The notes under the pieces were generated by a model that had not been told where the DNA came from, searched no databases, and saw only the letters and a program-made list of their open reading frames with translations. A DNA stretch of 64,000 bases from Pseudochrobactrum saccharolyticum (GTDB lineage Bacteria > Pseudomonadota > Alphaproteobacteria > Rhizobiales > Rhizobiaceae): the NCBI RefSeq assembly GCF_008801715.1, contig NZ_VZPG01000001.1, forward strand, positions 1,178,001-1,242,000. Reading direction: 5' to 3'. The translations under genes and the position numbers were made by a program. Position 1 is the first letter of the stretch; each line of letters starts with the position of its first letter. This document shows positions 37,687-46,653 of this stretch, piece after piece.

Positions 37687-37818
37687 AGTACTACTCCCCT
37701 GCGAGCAACACAGCATTACAGATAGTTTGAAACTTTAACCGATAATAAGTTCAATATAATATCTGCCAGAAACCACCTACTGTCATCCTTCTCAGGTAGA
37801 AAAGACCAAAGAAATTTT

Positions 37819-38841
37819 ATGATTACCGGCGCCCAAAACACCCTCTTTCTGCCCTTTGAGAATGAAACACTTGATCTGCCGCAGGCGGGAGAAAAATATC
37901 TCTGCTTCGGCATCAGTGCCGACACGACACTCAGCACAGAGTGGAAACAGGCGCTGCATTGTATTCAGCCATTGAGGCCGGAATGGCTGGCGCTCAATAA
38001 AGCCGGATTTCATGTCACGCCGCAGATCAGCGAAAATGAGACCTATGACGGCGGTATGATTTTGCTCGGCAAACATCGCGGCCGCAATGAGGAATGGCTG
38101 GCGACATTGCTGACCCAAGTCAAAGCCGGCGGCTTGATTATTATCGCCGGTGACAAGAAGCTTGGCATTGACAGTTTCCGCAAGCGCAGCGACCAGATTT
38201 CAGCCTCCATCGACCGCCTGTCCAAAAACCATGCTGTAGCCTACTGGCTGGCGCGCCCTGAGGCGATTGATGCCGGGATCACACAAAGCCTCATTCCGGA
38301 GCAAAAACGCGTAGACGGGCGCTTCTGGACGAAAGCAGGCATGTTCTCCCATGGCGAAGCCGACAAAGGTTCCGCTCTGCTGGTACCGCATCTCAAAAAC
38401 ATCGCCTTCGGTCATGTAGCGGATTTGGGGGCTGGCTGGGGTTATCTCAGCGCCGCCTGTCTCGACAATCCGGCCAAGATCAGCCGTATTGATCTTTATG
38501 AAGCGGATTTTGAGGCACTGGAAATTGCCAAAAGCAATCTGGCCGAACTCAACAGTTCAGTACCGCTGCACTACTACTGGCATGACGTCGCTTCCGAGCC
38601 GATGACAGAGATTTATGACACGGTCATCAGCAATCCGCCGTTTCATACCGGTCGCAACACTGATATTTCGCTTGGCCAAAGCTTTATTACGGCTGCTGCC
38701 AAACGTCTTAAATCCGGCGGGCGTTTCCTGATGGTGGCAAATCGCCAGCTCCCTTATGAAGCTGTCTTGAAACAGCATTTCCGGCAAGTGATGCCACTCA
38801 CCGATAAAGACGGTTTCAAAGTCATCGAAGCACGAAAATAA
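37819..38841 (+). CDS. RsmC-like class I SAM-dependent methyltransferase
   Basis: A 340-residue protein with the two-domain plan of RsmC (16S rRNA m2G1207 methyltransferase): a degenerate N-terminal methyltransferase-like domain (about 1-165) and a catalytic C-domain with SAM motif DLGAGWG at 202-208 and the N2-guanine methyltransferase motif SNPPFHTGR (NPPF at 272-275). RsmC or the related RlmG are both possible, and RsmC fits the length better. No clear Shine-Dalgarno precedes the ATG. A family B repeat and a shared terminator follow. Confidence 0.85.
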   Translation: MITGAQNTLFLPFENETLDLPQAGEKYLCFGISADTTLSTEWKQALHCIQPLRPEWLALNKAGFHVTPQISENETYDGGMILLGKHRGRNEEWLATLLTQVKAGGLIIIAGDKKLGIDSFRKRSDQISASIDRLSKNHAVAYWLARPEAIDAGITQSLIPEQKRVDGRFWTKAGMFSHGEADKGSALLVPHLKNIAFGHVADLGAGWGYLSAACLDNPAKISRIDLYEADFEALEIAKSNLAELNSSVPLHYYWHDVASEPMTEIYDTVISNPPFHTGRNTDISLGQSFITAAAKRLKSGGRFLMVANRQLPYEAVLKQHFRQVMPLTDKDGFKVIEARK

Positions 38842-38842
38842 A

Positions 38843-38886
38843 GCAGTTTCAGGAAAAGTGGGAACCGGTTTACCGTCCGAAACTGC
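38843..38886. repeat. palindromic intergenic repeat, family B, copy 2
   Basis: Ends GCAGTTTC and GAAACTGC, core AGGAAAAGTGGGAACCGG. Relative to copy 1 (28696-28739), A-to-G in the left arm is matched by T-to-C in the right arm, so pairing is kept. Confidence 0.85.
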
Positions 38887-38901
38887 GTTAAAATAAATCA
38901 C

Positions 38902-38930
38902 AAAAAAGCCGCGCAATGCGCGGCTTTTTT
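38902..38930. terminator. bidirectional terminator, RsmC-like gene versus fabI
   Basis: AAAAAAGCCGCGCA and TGCGCGGCTTTTTT form a nearly perfect palindrome between convergent genes. Confidence 0.92.
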
Positions 38931-38949
38931 CATATCATATGTAACAGGC

Positions 38950-39768
38950 TTATTCAGTGCCGGTTGCATCCGAGCTTTTCAGCTCTTCTAATGTCGGCAT
39001 GGAGACGATGTTGTAACCTGAATCCACAAAGTGAACTTCACCGGTTACACCGCTCGACAGATCCGACAGCAGATAGACTGCGGATTTACCCACATCATCA
39101 ATATCAACGGTACGGCGCAGCGGCGAATTGCGGCGCTGATACGAGAAGATCGCACGTGCATCACCGATACCGGCACCGGCCAGTGTACGCACAGGGCCAG
39201 CCGAAATTGCATTCACGCGGATATTCTGAGGGCCGTAATCGGCAGCCAGATAACGCACCATGGCTTCCAGAGCAGCCTTGGCAACACCCATCACATTATA
39301 GTTCGGGATGGTGCGGGTTGAGCCGCCATAGGTCAGTGTGAGGATCGAACCGCCGTCTTTCATCAGCTTCTCAGCACGCTGAGCAACTTCCGTGAAGGAA
39401 TAAGCAGAGATCACCATTGTACGGCTGAAATTTTCACGGGTGGTGACATCCGCATAACGGCCTTTCAGCTCTGTTTTGTCGGAGAAACCAATAGCGTGAA
39501 CGATAAAGTCGAGCTTGCCCCATTTTTTCTCGATCTCGTCAAAGACCGCATCAACGGTTGCAATATCTTCCACATCGCAAGGCAGTACGAAATCCGATCC
39601 GACCTGCTCCGCCAGCGGTTTCACGCGCTTGCCAAGAGCATCACCCTGATAGGTGAAAGCCAGCTCAGCACCCTGATCGGCAAGATGTTTGGCAATACCC
39701 CAAGCAAGAGAATGGTTGTTTGCAACACCCATAATCAGCCCGCGTTTGCCCTTCATTAAATCCTGCAT
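38950..39768 (-). CDS. fabI: enoyl-ACP reductase FabI
   Basis: A 272-residue NADH-dependent enoyl-[acyl carrier protein] reductase, last step of each fatty acid elongation cycle. Short-chain dehydrogenase fold with the FabI-type nucleotide motif GVANNHSLAWGIA (14-26) and catalytic Tyr157/Lys164 (Y-x6-K, YNVMGVAK) with Tyr147 nearby. FabI is the target of triclosan-type inhibitors. The ribosome site is GGAGAGA before the ATG at 39768. It lies 12 bases after fabB on the same strand, so fabA, fabB and fabI probably form one operon. Confidence 0.95.
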   Translation of the reverse strand: MQDLMKGKRGLIMGVANNHSLAWGIAKHLADQGAELAFTYQGDALGKRVKPLAEQVGSDFVLPCDVEDIATVDAVFDEIEKKWGKLDFIVHAIGFSDKTELKGRYADVTTRENFSRTMVISAYSFTEVAQRAEKLMKDGGSILTLTYGGSTRTIPNYNVMGVAKAALEAMVRYLAADYGPQNIRVNAISAGPVRTLAGAGIGDARAIFSYQRRNSPLRRTVDIDDVGKSAVYLLSDLSSGVTGEVHFVDSGYNIVSMPTLEELKSSDATGTE

Positions 39769-39780
39769 ACTCTCTCTCCG

Positions 39781-41004
39781 TCAGCCCTGATAGCGCTGGA
39801 AAACCAGCGTTGCGTTCGTTCCACCAAAACCGAAGGAGTTGGACAGTACCGTGTTAATTTCTGCATTATCGATGCGCTTGCGCACAATCGGCATATCCGC
39901 GAAATCCGGATCCAGTTCATCAATATGTGCGCTTTCGCAGATGAAATTATTATGCATCATCAAAAGCGAATAGATTGCTTCCTGAACGCCGGTTGCACCC
40001 AGCGAATGACCGGTCAGCGATTTGGTTGCCGCAATCGGCGGGCAGGCATCGCCTGAACCAAAGACTTTACGGATCGCTTCGATTTCCGGTGCATCGCCCG
40101 CAGGGGTCGATGTGGCATGCGGATTGATATAATCAATCTTGCCGTTCACGGTTGAAAGCGCCATGCGCATGCAGCGCTCTGCGCCTTCGCCCGACGGGGC
40201 AACCATATCGTAGCCATCAGATGTCGCACCATAGCCGACGACTTCACCATAAATCTTGGCACCGCGCGCCAGCGCAGTTTCCAGATCTTCCAGCACCAAT
40301 ACACCGGCGCCACCTGCAATTACAAAACCGTCGCGGTTTTTGTCATAGGCGCGGGATGCACGTTCCGGCGTATCATTATATTTCGAAGACATCGCGCCCA
40401 TGGCGTCAAACAGTACCGAGAGGGTCCAGTCGAGGTCTTCACAGCCACCGGCAAACATACGGTCCTGTTTGCCATACTGGATCATCTCAACCGCATTGCC
40501 GATGCAATGGTTCGAGGTCGCGCAAGCCGAGGAGATCGAATAATTGATGCCCTTGATCTTGAAGAAAGTCGCCATCGTGGCTGATGCGGTCGAGCTCATG
40601 GCTTTCGGCACAGCGAAAGGACCAACGCGTTTAGGGCCTTTGTCGCGGGTAATATCAGCGGAATCCACGATTGTGCGGGTGGAAGGGCCGCCGGAGCCCA
40701 TGATGATACCGGTGCGATCGTTGGAAACCTGTTCTTCGGTCAGGCCTGCATCGGCAATCGCCTGATCCATGGCCACATGGTTCCATGCGGTACCGCGACC
40801 GTGAAAACGCATTGCGCGGCGGTCAACCAGCGCTTCAACATCAATCTGCGGTGCGCCCGAGACCTGACAGCGAAAACCGAGTTCCGCCTGATCTTCAGCC
40901 CGCCGGATACCCGATCTGGCCTCAAACAAAGAGGTCAGCACCTCTTCGGTATTATTGCCAATCGAGGATACAATCCCCATTCCGGTAACGACAACACGCC
41001 GCAT
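39781..41004 (-). CDS. fabB: 3-oxoacyl-ACP synthase I FabB
   Basis: A 407-residue condensing enzyme that elongates the cis-3-decenoyl intermediate in unsaturated fatty acid synthesis. The Cys-His-His triad is Cys161 ([11 protein letters not shown]), His296 ([10 protein letters not shown]) and His333 ([11 protein letters not shown]). FabB rather than FabF is supported by its place between fabA and fabI. AAGGAGAA precedes the ATG at 41004. A 180-base gap separates it from fabA, with no strong terminator visible in it. Confidence 0.95.
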   Translation of the reverse strand: MRRVVVTGMGIVSSIGNNTEEVLTSLFEARSGIRRAEDQAELGFRCQVSGAPQIDVEALVDRRAMRFHGRGTAWNHVAMDQAIADAGLTEEQVSNDRTGIIMGSGGPSTRTIVDSADITRDKGPKRVGPFAVPKAMSSTASATMATFFKIKGINYSISSACATSNHCIGNAVEMIQYGKQDRMFAGGCEDLDWTLSVLFDAMGAMSSKYNDTPERASRAYDKNRDGFVIAGGAGVLVLEDLETALARGAKIYGEVVGYGATSDGYDMVAPSGEGAERCMRMALSTVNGKIDYINPHATSTPAGDAPEIEAIRKVFGSGDACPPIAATKSLTGHSLGATGVQEAIYSLLMMHNNFICESAHIDELDPDFADMPIVRKRIDNAEINTVLSNSFGFGGTNATLVFQRYQG

Positions 41005-41185
41005 TGCGTTCTCCTTTGCACCTGTTCCCTGAATGACACCCTGTTTTTGCGGATGCCGCTACGCGGTTACATAAGTGCGACTTTTACATATTTTGAGAGC
41101 GGCCACATAAAAGCTTTCAATTAAATGTGGTCGCGCCCGTGGATAATACTCTTTTTGAGGCTATGCCCGTCGCGGTCTTTACGAC

Positions 41186-41701
41186 TTACGACTCACTGTC
41201 TTTCGACAGGCCTACGCGCAGGTCAGTTGCCTTGTAAATTGTTTCACCGTCTGCCTTGAGCCAGCCGTCAGCTGTACCCAGAACCAGACGACCGCGCATC
41301 ACGCGTTTGAAGTCGATACCATATTGCAGAAGCTTGGTATGAGGACGCACCATGCCTTTGAATTTTACTTCGCCGGTGGACAGCGCCATACCGCGACCCG
41401 GTTCACCGAGCCAGCCGAGGAAAAAGCCGGTCAGCTGCCACATGCCGTCAAGGCCGAGACAGCCAGGCATGATCGGATTGCCCTGAAAATGGCAAGGGAA
41501 ATACCAGTCATCCGGGCTCACATCATATTCAGCGCGGATATAGCCTTTGTCGAACTCGCCACCGGTTTCGGAGATTTCAGTGATACGGTGTACCATCAGC
41601 ATCGGCGGCAGAGGCAGCTGGGCATTGCCCGGACCAAACATTTCACCGCGAGCGCAGCTGAGAAGCTCCTCATATCCGTAACTTGACTTCTGCTCTGCCA
41701 T
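41186..41701 (-). CDS. fabA: 3-hydroxydecanoyl-ACP dehydratase/isomerase FabA
   Basis: A 171-residue bifunctional dehydratase and trans-2/cis-3 isomerase that commits chains to unsaturated fatty acids. The active-site His71 ([11 protein letters not shown]) and Asp85 (GLDGMWQ) match the E. coli His70/Asp84 pair. The ATG at 41701 has GGAG about 6 bases upstream; a TTG at 41713 overlaps that ribosome site and was rejected. It is divergent from irr across 268 bases that hold both promoters. Confidence 0.95.
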   Translation of the reverse strand: MAEQKSSYGYEELLSCARGEMFGPGNAQLPLPPMLMVHRITEISETGGEFDKGYIRAEYDVSPDDWYFPCHFQGNPIMPGCLGLDGMWQLTGFFLGWLGEPGRGMALSTGEVKFKGMVRPHTKLLQYGIDFKRVMRGRLVLGTADGWLKADGETIYKATDLRVGLSKDSES

Positions 41702-41969
41702 TACCGACTCCAATCATTTATCTGTCTGTTGTCTGGACAGCCCGAAACGAACATATTCGTCAGGCTCAGACAAAATCTTTGCACACCCCTAACACAGAGT
41801 GTTTCCTGCTGTAAAACACCTGCAAGAAACTATTTGCCTGTCAAGATATACAGGAATAGCTATTGCCAGTCATTCGTTCAGCGCATATATCAATCTTGTG
41901 ACAGGATGGGCAACAGCCCTCAAGCATTAATTTTGAACCAATTTGTTTCAAGCTTCTGACAGGTCAGTG

Positions 41970-42407
41970 ATGAATATTCATTCCTCCCATGCCAGCAACG
42001 CTTCGATTGAGGAGCGCCTTCGGATCGCCGGTCTCAGACCGACGCGTCAGCGGGTTGCGCTTGCCAGCCTGATTTACGCCCATGGTGATCGCCATCTTTC
42101 CGCAGAAGAACTGCATGAAGAAGCTGTTTTTGCTTCCGTGCCGGTTTCTCTTGCCACCGTATATAATACGCTGCACCAGTTTACTGAAGCCGGTATGCTG
42201 CGGATTATTTCGGTCGAAGGATCGAAAACCTATTTCGACACCAATATTTCCGACCACCATCATTTTTTTGTCGAAGGCGAAAATATTGTCTTCGATATTC
42301 CTGATGGTGAAACCGGCCAGCCTGTCGTCAGCAATCTGCCGAAAGCTCCGGAAGGAATGGAAATCGTTAATGTCGATGTGATTGTGCGCTTACGTCGTAA
42401 AGACTGA
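41970..42407 (+). CDS. irr: iron response regulator Irr (Fur family)
   Basis: A 145-residue Fur-superfamily repressor. Winged helix at about 18-85 (GLRPTRQRVALASLI, VSLATVYNTLHQFTEAGML), then a His-rich site SDHHHFF (His96-98) characteristic of rhizobial Irr. Irr proteins control iron and haem genes and respond to haem. The protein has no cysteine, so the N-terminal Cys-Pro haem regulatory motif of Bradyrhizobium Irr is absent; the His cluster remains as the likely haem site. The start at 41970 is preferred over a TTG at 41943. The divergent fabA-irr arrangement is known from related genomes. Confidence 0.9.
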   Translation: MNIHSSHASNASIEERLRIAGLRPTRQRVALASLIYAHGDRHLSAEELHEEAVFASVPVSLATVYNTLHQFTEAGMLRIISVEGSKTYFDTNISDHHHFFVEGENIVFDIPDGETGQPVVSNLPKAPEGMEIVNVDVIVRLRRKD

Positions 42408-42434
42408 CACACCTGCTTAAAATAATCCGGAAAT

Positions 42435-43250
42435 TTACTGATCTTCCGCTGACGGGGTGATTTCGCGCCCCATCAGTGAGCTTTGCAGCATTGTGGTCAC
42501 GCGCTCTTCCATGATGCGTGCCAGTTCCTTGCGGCTGGTATCTGCAGACACGCGCATCGGCTCACCAAAGCGGATCTCAACATCAATCGCGCCTTCTTTG
42601 AGAATACCTTTGAGATGCGGCATCAGCTGCACTTCGCCCGGCCATGAGGCAATCGGACGGTGAAAACGCCCCATCGGCATTCCGTGAACGCCCGTATAGG
42701 CGATAGAAACCGGCTGTACGATCACCTGCTCCTCGCCTGCCTCACGGATGGCCGCATGGGCTGCGCCGAATAATGACGTTTTAAACGGCAGCACGCGGTT
42801 ACCATCCGATGTTGTTCCTTCCGGAAACAGAACCATCGCATCACCGCCAGCCAGACGCAGGGCAATATCCGAAGCCTGCTGTGCTGTCCGGCCTTTTTTC
42901 TCACGTTCAACAAAGACAGTGCGCTGCAAAACCGCAAAAGTGCCGAAAACCGGCCATTTGCGCACTTCGGATTTGGCGATGAAACAGACATTGGCAACGG
43001 AAGATAAAACGACAATATCGCTCCATGACACATGATTGGCGACCAGCAGTAACGGGCGATCCTGCACGATCTCGCCTTTTACCTTCACGCGAAATCCCAG
43101 CAACCATGCAGCAATCCGATGGAAAAAACGCGGCAGCGATTGCTGCCAGCCCAGACGCGCTTTGACAAACAGATATTGAAACGGCACCAGCGAAATAACC
43201 AGACTGACAAACAAGCCGAGTATGACCGCAATGCGTATGGCACCGATCAT
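42435..43250 (-). CDS. plsC: 1-acyl-sn-glycerol-3-phosphate acyltransferase PlsC
   Basis: A 271-residue membrane-bound acyltransferase making phosphatidic acid. An N-terminal helix (about 5-28) is followed by the PlsC domain with NHVSWSD (His73, Asp78; HX4D) and LFPEGTTSDG. The ATG at 43250 overlaps the rimI stop by four bases, so tsaB-rimI-plsC is a coupled operon. The tail is acidic. It may equally belong to the OlsA-like ornithine-lipid acyltransferases, which share these motifs; the neighbours do not decide. Confidence 0.87.
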   Translation of the reverse strand: MIGAIRIAVILGLFVSLVISLVPFQYLFVKARLGWQQSLPRFFHRIAAWLLGFRVKVKGEIVQDRPLLLVANHVSWSDIVVLSSVANVCFIAKSEVRKWPVFGTFAVLQRTVFVEREKKGRTAQQASDIALRLAGGDAMVLFPEGTTSDGNRVLPFKTSLFGAAHAAIREAGEEQVIVQPVSIAYTGVHGMPMGRFHRPIASWPGEVQLMPHLKGILKEGAIDVEIRFGEPMRVSADTSRKELARIMEERVTTMLQSSLMGREITPSAEDQ

Positions 43251-43747
43251 GATACGCTCATCGCTTCCGGAAATTGCCGGCGCAAAACCAGCGCATTGCT
43301 GCGCCCGTGACCGGTTTCATAATAAGCGGGCCGCTGCCCGACCTGAATAAATCCGAGGCGCCGGTAAAGCGCCTGCGCTGCCACATTGCTCTCATCCACC
43401 TCAAGGAACAGACTTTCCGCCCGCTCATGATGCAAATGGCGCAAAACAGCTTCCATCAGATCCCGTCCGATGCCACGACGCTGAAAAGCTGATGACACTG
43501 CAATGGTCAGAATTTCCGCCTCGCCGGCGACCAGACGCGCCAGTACAAAACCGGCAGCCTGTTTTGGCTTTCCCACAGGACGGGCAATAAAACCGAAAAT
43601 ATTACCTTGCGAGAGCATGCCCGCAAAATCCTCCTCGCTCCATGCATGGTGGAAAGCCGGTGCATGGAGATCCGCAAGCTCAGCGCAATGTGCCTGTATC
43701 AGCGCTTCATAAGCAAAACTCTGACGCGAAAAAGGAAGGCCGATCAT
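43247..43747 (-). CDS. rimI: ribosomal-protein-alanine N-acetyltransferase RimI
   Basis: A 166-residue GNAT acetyltransferase with the acetyl-CoA loop FQRRGIGRDLM (about 88-98) and C-terminal VAAQALYRRLGF. In E. coli RimI acetylates the N-terminus of S18, and the gene is typically beside tsaB as here. It overlaps tsaB upstream and plsC downstream by four bases each. The substrate is inferred from the family and context. Confidence 0.88.
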   Translation of the reverse strand: MIGLPFSRQSFAYEALIQAHCAELADLHAPAFHHAWSEEDFAGMLSQGNIFGFIARPVGKPKQAAGFVLARLVAGEAEILTIAVSSAFQRRGIGRDLMEAVLRHLHHERAESLFLEVDESNVAAQALYRRLGFIQVGQRPAYYETGHGRSNALVLRRQFPEAMSVS

Positions 43748-44442
43748 CCGCGCTCCTGATCCGACTGGCGGCGGGGCAGTGCAAATCCAGTCTGGGGCTT
43801 CACATCCGGCCCGCGCATATAAAGCGGCTCAGGGGGCATGCCTGCCTCACGCTGTGCCGCAAGACGCGCAAAAGTACCGATGGATGCATAGGCGGATGCA
43901 CTGATAATCCGGCGTTCGCTGCCCTCTGCTGTCTGTAATTGCTCTGCGCCACTACCCGCCAATGCATAATCATCACCAAGCTGCTGCAAAACCGGCAGCA
44001 ACTCTGCCGCGCTGCCTGCAAGCGGTGTTGTGGAGGCGATACCATCGGCATCAAAACCCTGCGTATAAATATCACCGCGATAGGCAGACAGGGCAATCAG
44101 GACAGGTTGCGCCGGTGCCCCGACCTGTATTTCATGGCACAGCGCTTCAAAACCGCTCACACCAATCACCGGACAGGATAATGCCAGCCCGAAGCCACGT
44201 GCCGCAGAAACACCGACACGCACGCCTGTGAATGAACCGGGGCCGATATTAACCGCGATACGACTAACCTCATTGCGGGAGATTTTTGCAGTCTCAAAAC
44301 ACTGCGCAACATAGTCCAGCAGCAATTCCGCATGGCCTTTGCCAATATCATGGCTGACCTCAGCAAGAAGCTGCTGCGTCTGCGGGTCATAAAGGGCGGC
44401 AGCACATAAACTGCCTGCGGTGTCGAGAGCAAGTATAGTCAT
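43744..44442 (-). CDS. tsaB: tRNA threonylcarbamoyladenosine biosynthesis protein TsaB
   Basis: A 232-residue TsaB (YeaZ), an ASKHA-fold partner of TsaD in making t6A37 in tRNAs that read ANN codons. Visible marks are ILALDTAGSLCAAAL at the start, GPGSFTGVRVGVSAARGF near 68-86, and VLIALSAYRGDIYTQGF in the middle. The first gene of a three-gene overlapping operon with rimI and plsC. Its promoter must lie in the 271-base divergent region shared with dps. Confidence 0.92.
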   Translation of the reverse strand: MTILALDTAGSLCAAALYDPQTQQLLAEVSHDIGKGHAELLLDYVAQCFETAKISRNEVSRIAVNIGPGSFTGVRVGVSAARGFGLALSCPVIGVSGFEALCHEIQVGAPAQPVLIALSAYRGDIYTQGFDADGIASTTPLAGSAAELLPVLQQLGDDYALAGSGAEQLQTAEGSERRIISASAYASIGTFARLAAQREAGMPPEPLYMRGPDVKPQTGFALPRRQSDQERG

Positions 44443-44588
44443 GGCTTACGACCTAAAACAGAATTCGGTTATCGGCAAGTACAGGCAGTCAGGTTGCGTA
44501 AGAATTCTGCCTTGTCAGCTCAAGAGGGCAACACCGATATCTATACAGAATGATGCACAAAAATCTGCTTAAACTCTTTAAATCACTG

Positions 44589-44613
44589 GGAACAATCCTA
44601 TCTTTGATACGTT
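44589..44613 (+). promoter_or_regulatory. EcfG-type general stress promoter of dps
   Basis: GGAAC (44589-44593), 16 bases, then CGTT (44610-44613): the pattern reported for the alphaproteobacterial general stress sigma factor EcfG (GGAAC-N16/17-CGTT). It lies about 100 bases before dps, a gene typically in that regulon. A 6-bp hairpin (GCTGCC/GGCAGC, 44651-44669) sits in the leader. Confidence 0.65.
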
Positions 44614-44713
44614 AGGTTTATAGCAGTATCTGCTGCTTCCGGTTTCTTGTGCTGCCACCTCCCGGCAGCCCCTCAGGCAAACGAAAATTTGTCCCTTCAT
44701 AAAGGAAATCACT

Positions 44714-45211
44714 ATGTCTGCATCCAAACTGAAAAATCATCCGACAAAAAACAATCTGCCGACCAATGCCAAAACCACGGTTATTGCCCTGCTGAACAAA
44801 AATCTGGCTGCGATCCTTGATCTTGCGCTGATAACCAAGCAGGCACACTGGAACCTTAAAGGCATTCAGTTCATTGCCGTGCATGAGATGCTGGATACAT
44901 TCCGCACCGATCTGGATGAACATTCGGATGCAATTGCAGAACGCGCCGTTCAGCTCGGCGGCACTGCGCTTGGCACAAGTCAGACCGTGACTGAAGCGAG
45001 CATTCTCAAGCCATATCCGGAAGATATTTACGCCATCAAAGACCATCTTCATGCGCTGATCGATCATTACGGCGCTGTGGCCAATCTGGTGCGCCAGTCC
45101 ATCAAGGATGCCGCTGAGGCAGGCGACGATGACAGTGCCGATATTTTCACCGCTGCATCCCGCAGCCTCGACAAATCCCTGTGGTTCCTTGAAGCGCATA
45201 TTCAGGAATAA
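44714..45211 (+). CDS. dps: Dps ferritin-like DNA-protection protein
   Basis: A 165-residue Dps that stores iron and protects DNA from oxidative damage. The intersubunit ferroxidase residues are all present with E. coli spacing: His45, His57, Asp61, Asp72 and Glu76 (KQAHWNLKG, VHEMLD, SDAIAE). The N-terminal tail is Lys-rich, as needed for DNA binding. AAAGGAAATCACT precedes the ATG. The upstream EcfG-like promoter fits starvation and stress induction. A strong bidirectional terminator follows. Confidence 0.95.
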   Translation: MSASKLKNHPTKNNLPTNAKTTVIALLNKNLAAILDLALITKQAHWNLKGIQFIAVHEMLDTFRTDLDEHSDAIAERAVQLGGTALGTSQTVTEASILKPYPEDIYAIKDHLHALIDHYGAVANLVRQSIKDAAEAGDDDSADIFTAASRSLDKSLWFLEAHIQE

Positions 45212-45227
45212 TCAGAACAGATTTCCG

Positions 45228-45261
45228 AAACACCGCCTGTCCCGGGACAGGCGGTGTTTTA
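45228..45261. terminator. bidirectional terminator, dps versus serine hydrolase
   Basis: A perfect 16-bp palindromic stem, 45228-45243 with 45244-45259, followed by TTAAA. It serves convergent genes. Confidence 0.92.
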
Positions 45262-45274
45262 AATTGGTGACGAT

Positions 45275-46492
45275 TTAAAGTGCGTCGGCAATGGCCTGAA
45301 AGACAATAATGCTTTCATCTTTCATTTTCTGACCATCCTTGTTGTAATCCGCATAGGCGGAAGTTTTGGCAATCACCACTTTGCGCTCAGGATTGACATA
45401 GATAAACTGCCCGTAAATACCGACAGCGACAAAATCCCCCTGCGGTTTCCCCGGTATCCACCACTGATAGCCATAGCCCAGCGGCTTGCCCTGTACAGGA
45501 TCATCCCTGCCCGGCATCAGATGCGGTGCATCCGGAGTAACGGAAGCATGTACCCATTCAGCCGGCACCAGTTGCTCACCTCTGAAATTACGCCCTTCAT
45601 TCATATAAAGCAGGCCAAAACGCGCATAATCGCGCAATATTGCATTCAGCCCGCCTGCCGAGACTGCATCACCTTTCGCATCAGCCAGCCAATAAGCATC
45701 AGCCTCTGCCCCCAGACGCGACCATAATTTTTCCCAGAAATAATCGGTCATCGGTTTGCCGGTTGCGCCTTCCAGCACCATGGACAGCACCTGCGTATCG
45801 GCGGAAACATAAATATTGACTGTACCCTGTTCCCGCACTTTTTGCAGATGAGCGGTGAAATCTTTCACCGAGCCGGTCAGAATCTGGATAATGTAACGCA
45901 CAATATCGGATGAGAGATCGCCATAATCCTCGTTAAAACCAATGCCTGAAGACATTTGCAGCGCGTTCTTGACGCTCACCCCTTTATAGCCGCCCTCTGC
46001 CAGTTGCGGCGCATAATGATCGACGGTCCGATTTATATCAATCAGACCGTCCCGCACAGCATTGCCAATCAGAAACGAGATCGTGGATTTCGACATCGAC
46101 ATGGCGATTGCCTGCGTTGCAGCCGTATTGCCCCGCTCATATCGCTCATAGGCAACAGCACCGTCTTTCAGCACGATGAAACCGGTTGTCTGCGTACGTT
46201 CCAGCCAGTCAGCAACCCGTTTTGTCTCTCCCTGATAAATATAGGTTTCGGGCAAAGGTCTTTCATTCTGCGGCAAGGGGCTGGCTTCACCGCTATGTTC
46301 TACACGGATAGACGGGTAAATTTTATAAAGTGAGCGGAAATTTGCATCAATCACATCGGGCTTGAATGTATTGGCATATTGATAGACCGCATAATATTCA
46401 TGGATTTGCTTACGGAAAACAAAGCCAAGCCCTGCCGCGATAATCAGCAACAGTGCCAAACTATATAAGCTAATGCGCAGCGGTCTCTTCAT
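45275..46492 (-). CDS. serine hydrolase of the class C beta-lactamase/NylB fold
   Basis: A 405-residue protein with an N-terminal membrane anchor or signal (about 8-27) and a beta-lactamase-related domain. The SxxK motif is SMSK (Ser132, Lys135), a YxS element is Tyr228-Ser230, and LGYGYQWWIPG sits near the third motif position. The layout resembles 6-aminohexanoate hydrolase (NylB)-type esterases and amidases rather than AmpC. The substrate is unknown and antibiotic resistance should not be assumed. AGGGG lies 8 bases before the ATG. Single gene. Confidence 0.8.
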   Translation of the reverse strand: MKRPLRISLYSLALLLIIAAGLGFVFRKQIHEYYAVYQYANTFKPDVIDANFRSLYKIYPSIRVEHSGEASPLPQNERPLPETYIYQGETKRVADWLERTQTTGFIVLKDGAVAYERYERGNTAATQAIAMSMSKSTISFLIGNAVRDGLIDINRTVDHYAPQLAEGGYKGVSVKNALQMSSGIGFNEDYGDLSSDIVRYIIQILTGSVKDFTAHLQKVREQGTVNIYVSADTQVLSMVLEGATGKPMTDYFWEKLWSRLGAEADAYWLADAKGDAVSAGGLNAILRDYARFGLLYMNEGRNFRGEQLVPAEWVHASVTPDAPHLMPGRDDPVQGKPLGYGYQWWIPGKPQGDFVAVGIYGQFIYVNPERKVVIAKTSAYADYNKDGQKMKDESIIVFQAIADAL

Positions 46493-46588
46493 TATGCAGC
46501 CCCTTCCGACAGAGTTATCAGCCCGCTTACGATAAACCGGATTAGCGATCCGGCAAGCTGCAATTCCCGAAATCGTTTCAAAAATGAC

Positions 46589-46624
46589 AATAGCCGCCGC
46601 TTGTTAAAAAAAGCGGCGGCTATT
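46589..46624 (-). terminator. terminator after the M29 aminopeptidase
   Basis: AATAGCCGCCGCTT (46589-46602) pairs perfectly with 46611-46624. On the minus strand it is followed by GTCATTTTT. Confidence 0.8.
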
Positions 46625-46653
46625 GTTCTGAAATTATCAGGAATTCAGATCTA

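Noticed and set aside
45275-46492. A beta-lactamase resistance gene
   Set aside because: It has the SxxK fold, but the overall layout is closer to NylB-type esterases, and a YxS rather than YxN motif is present.
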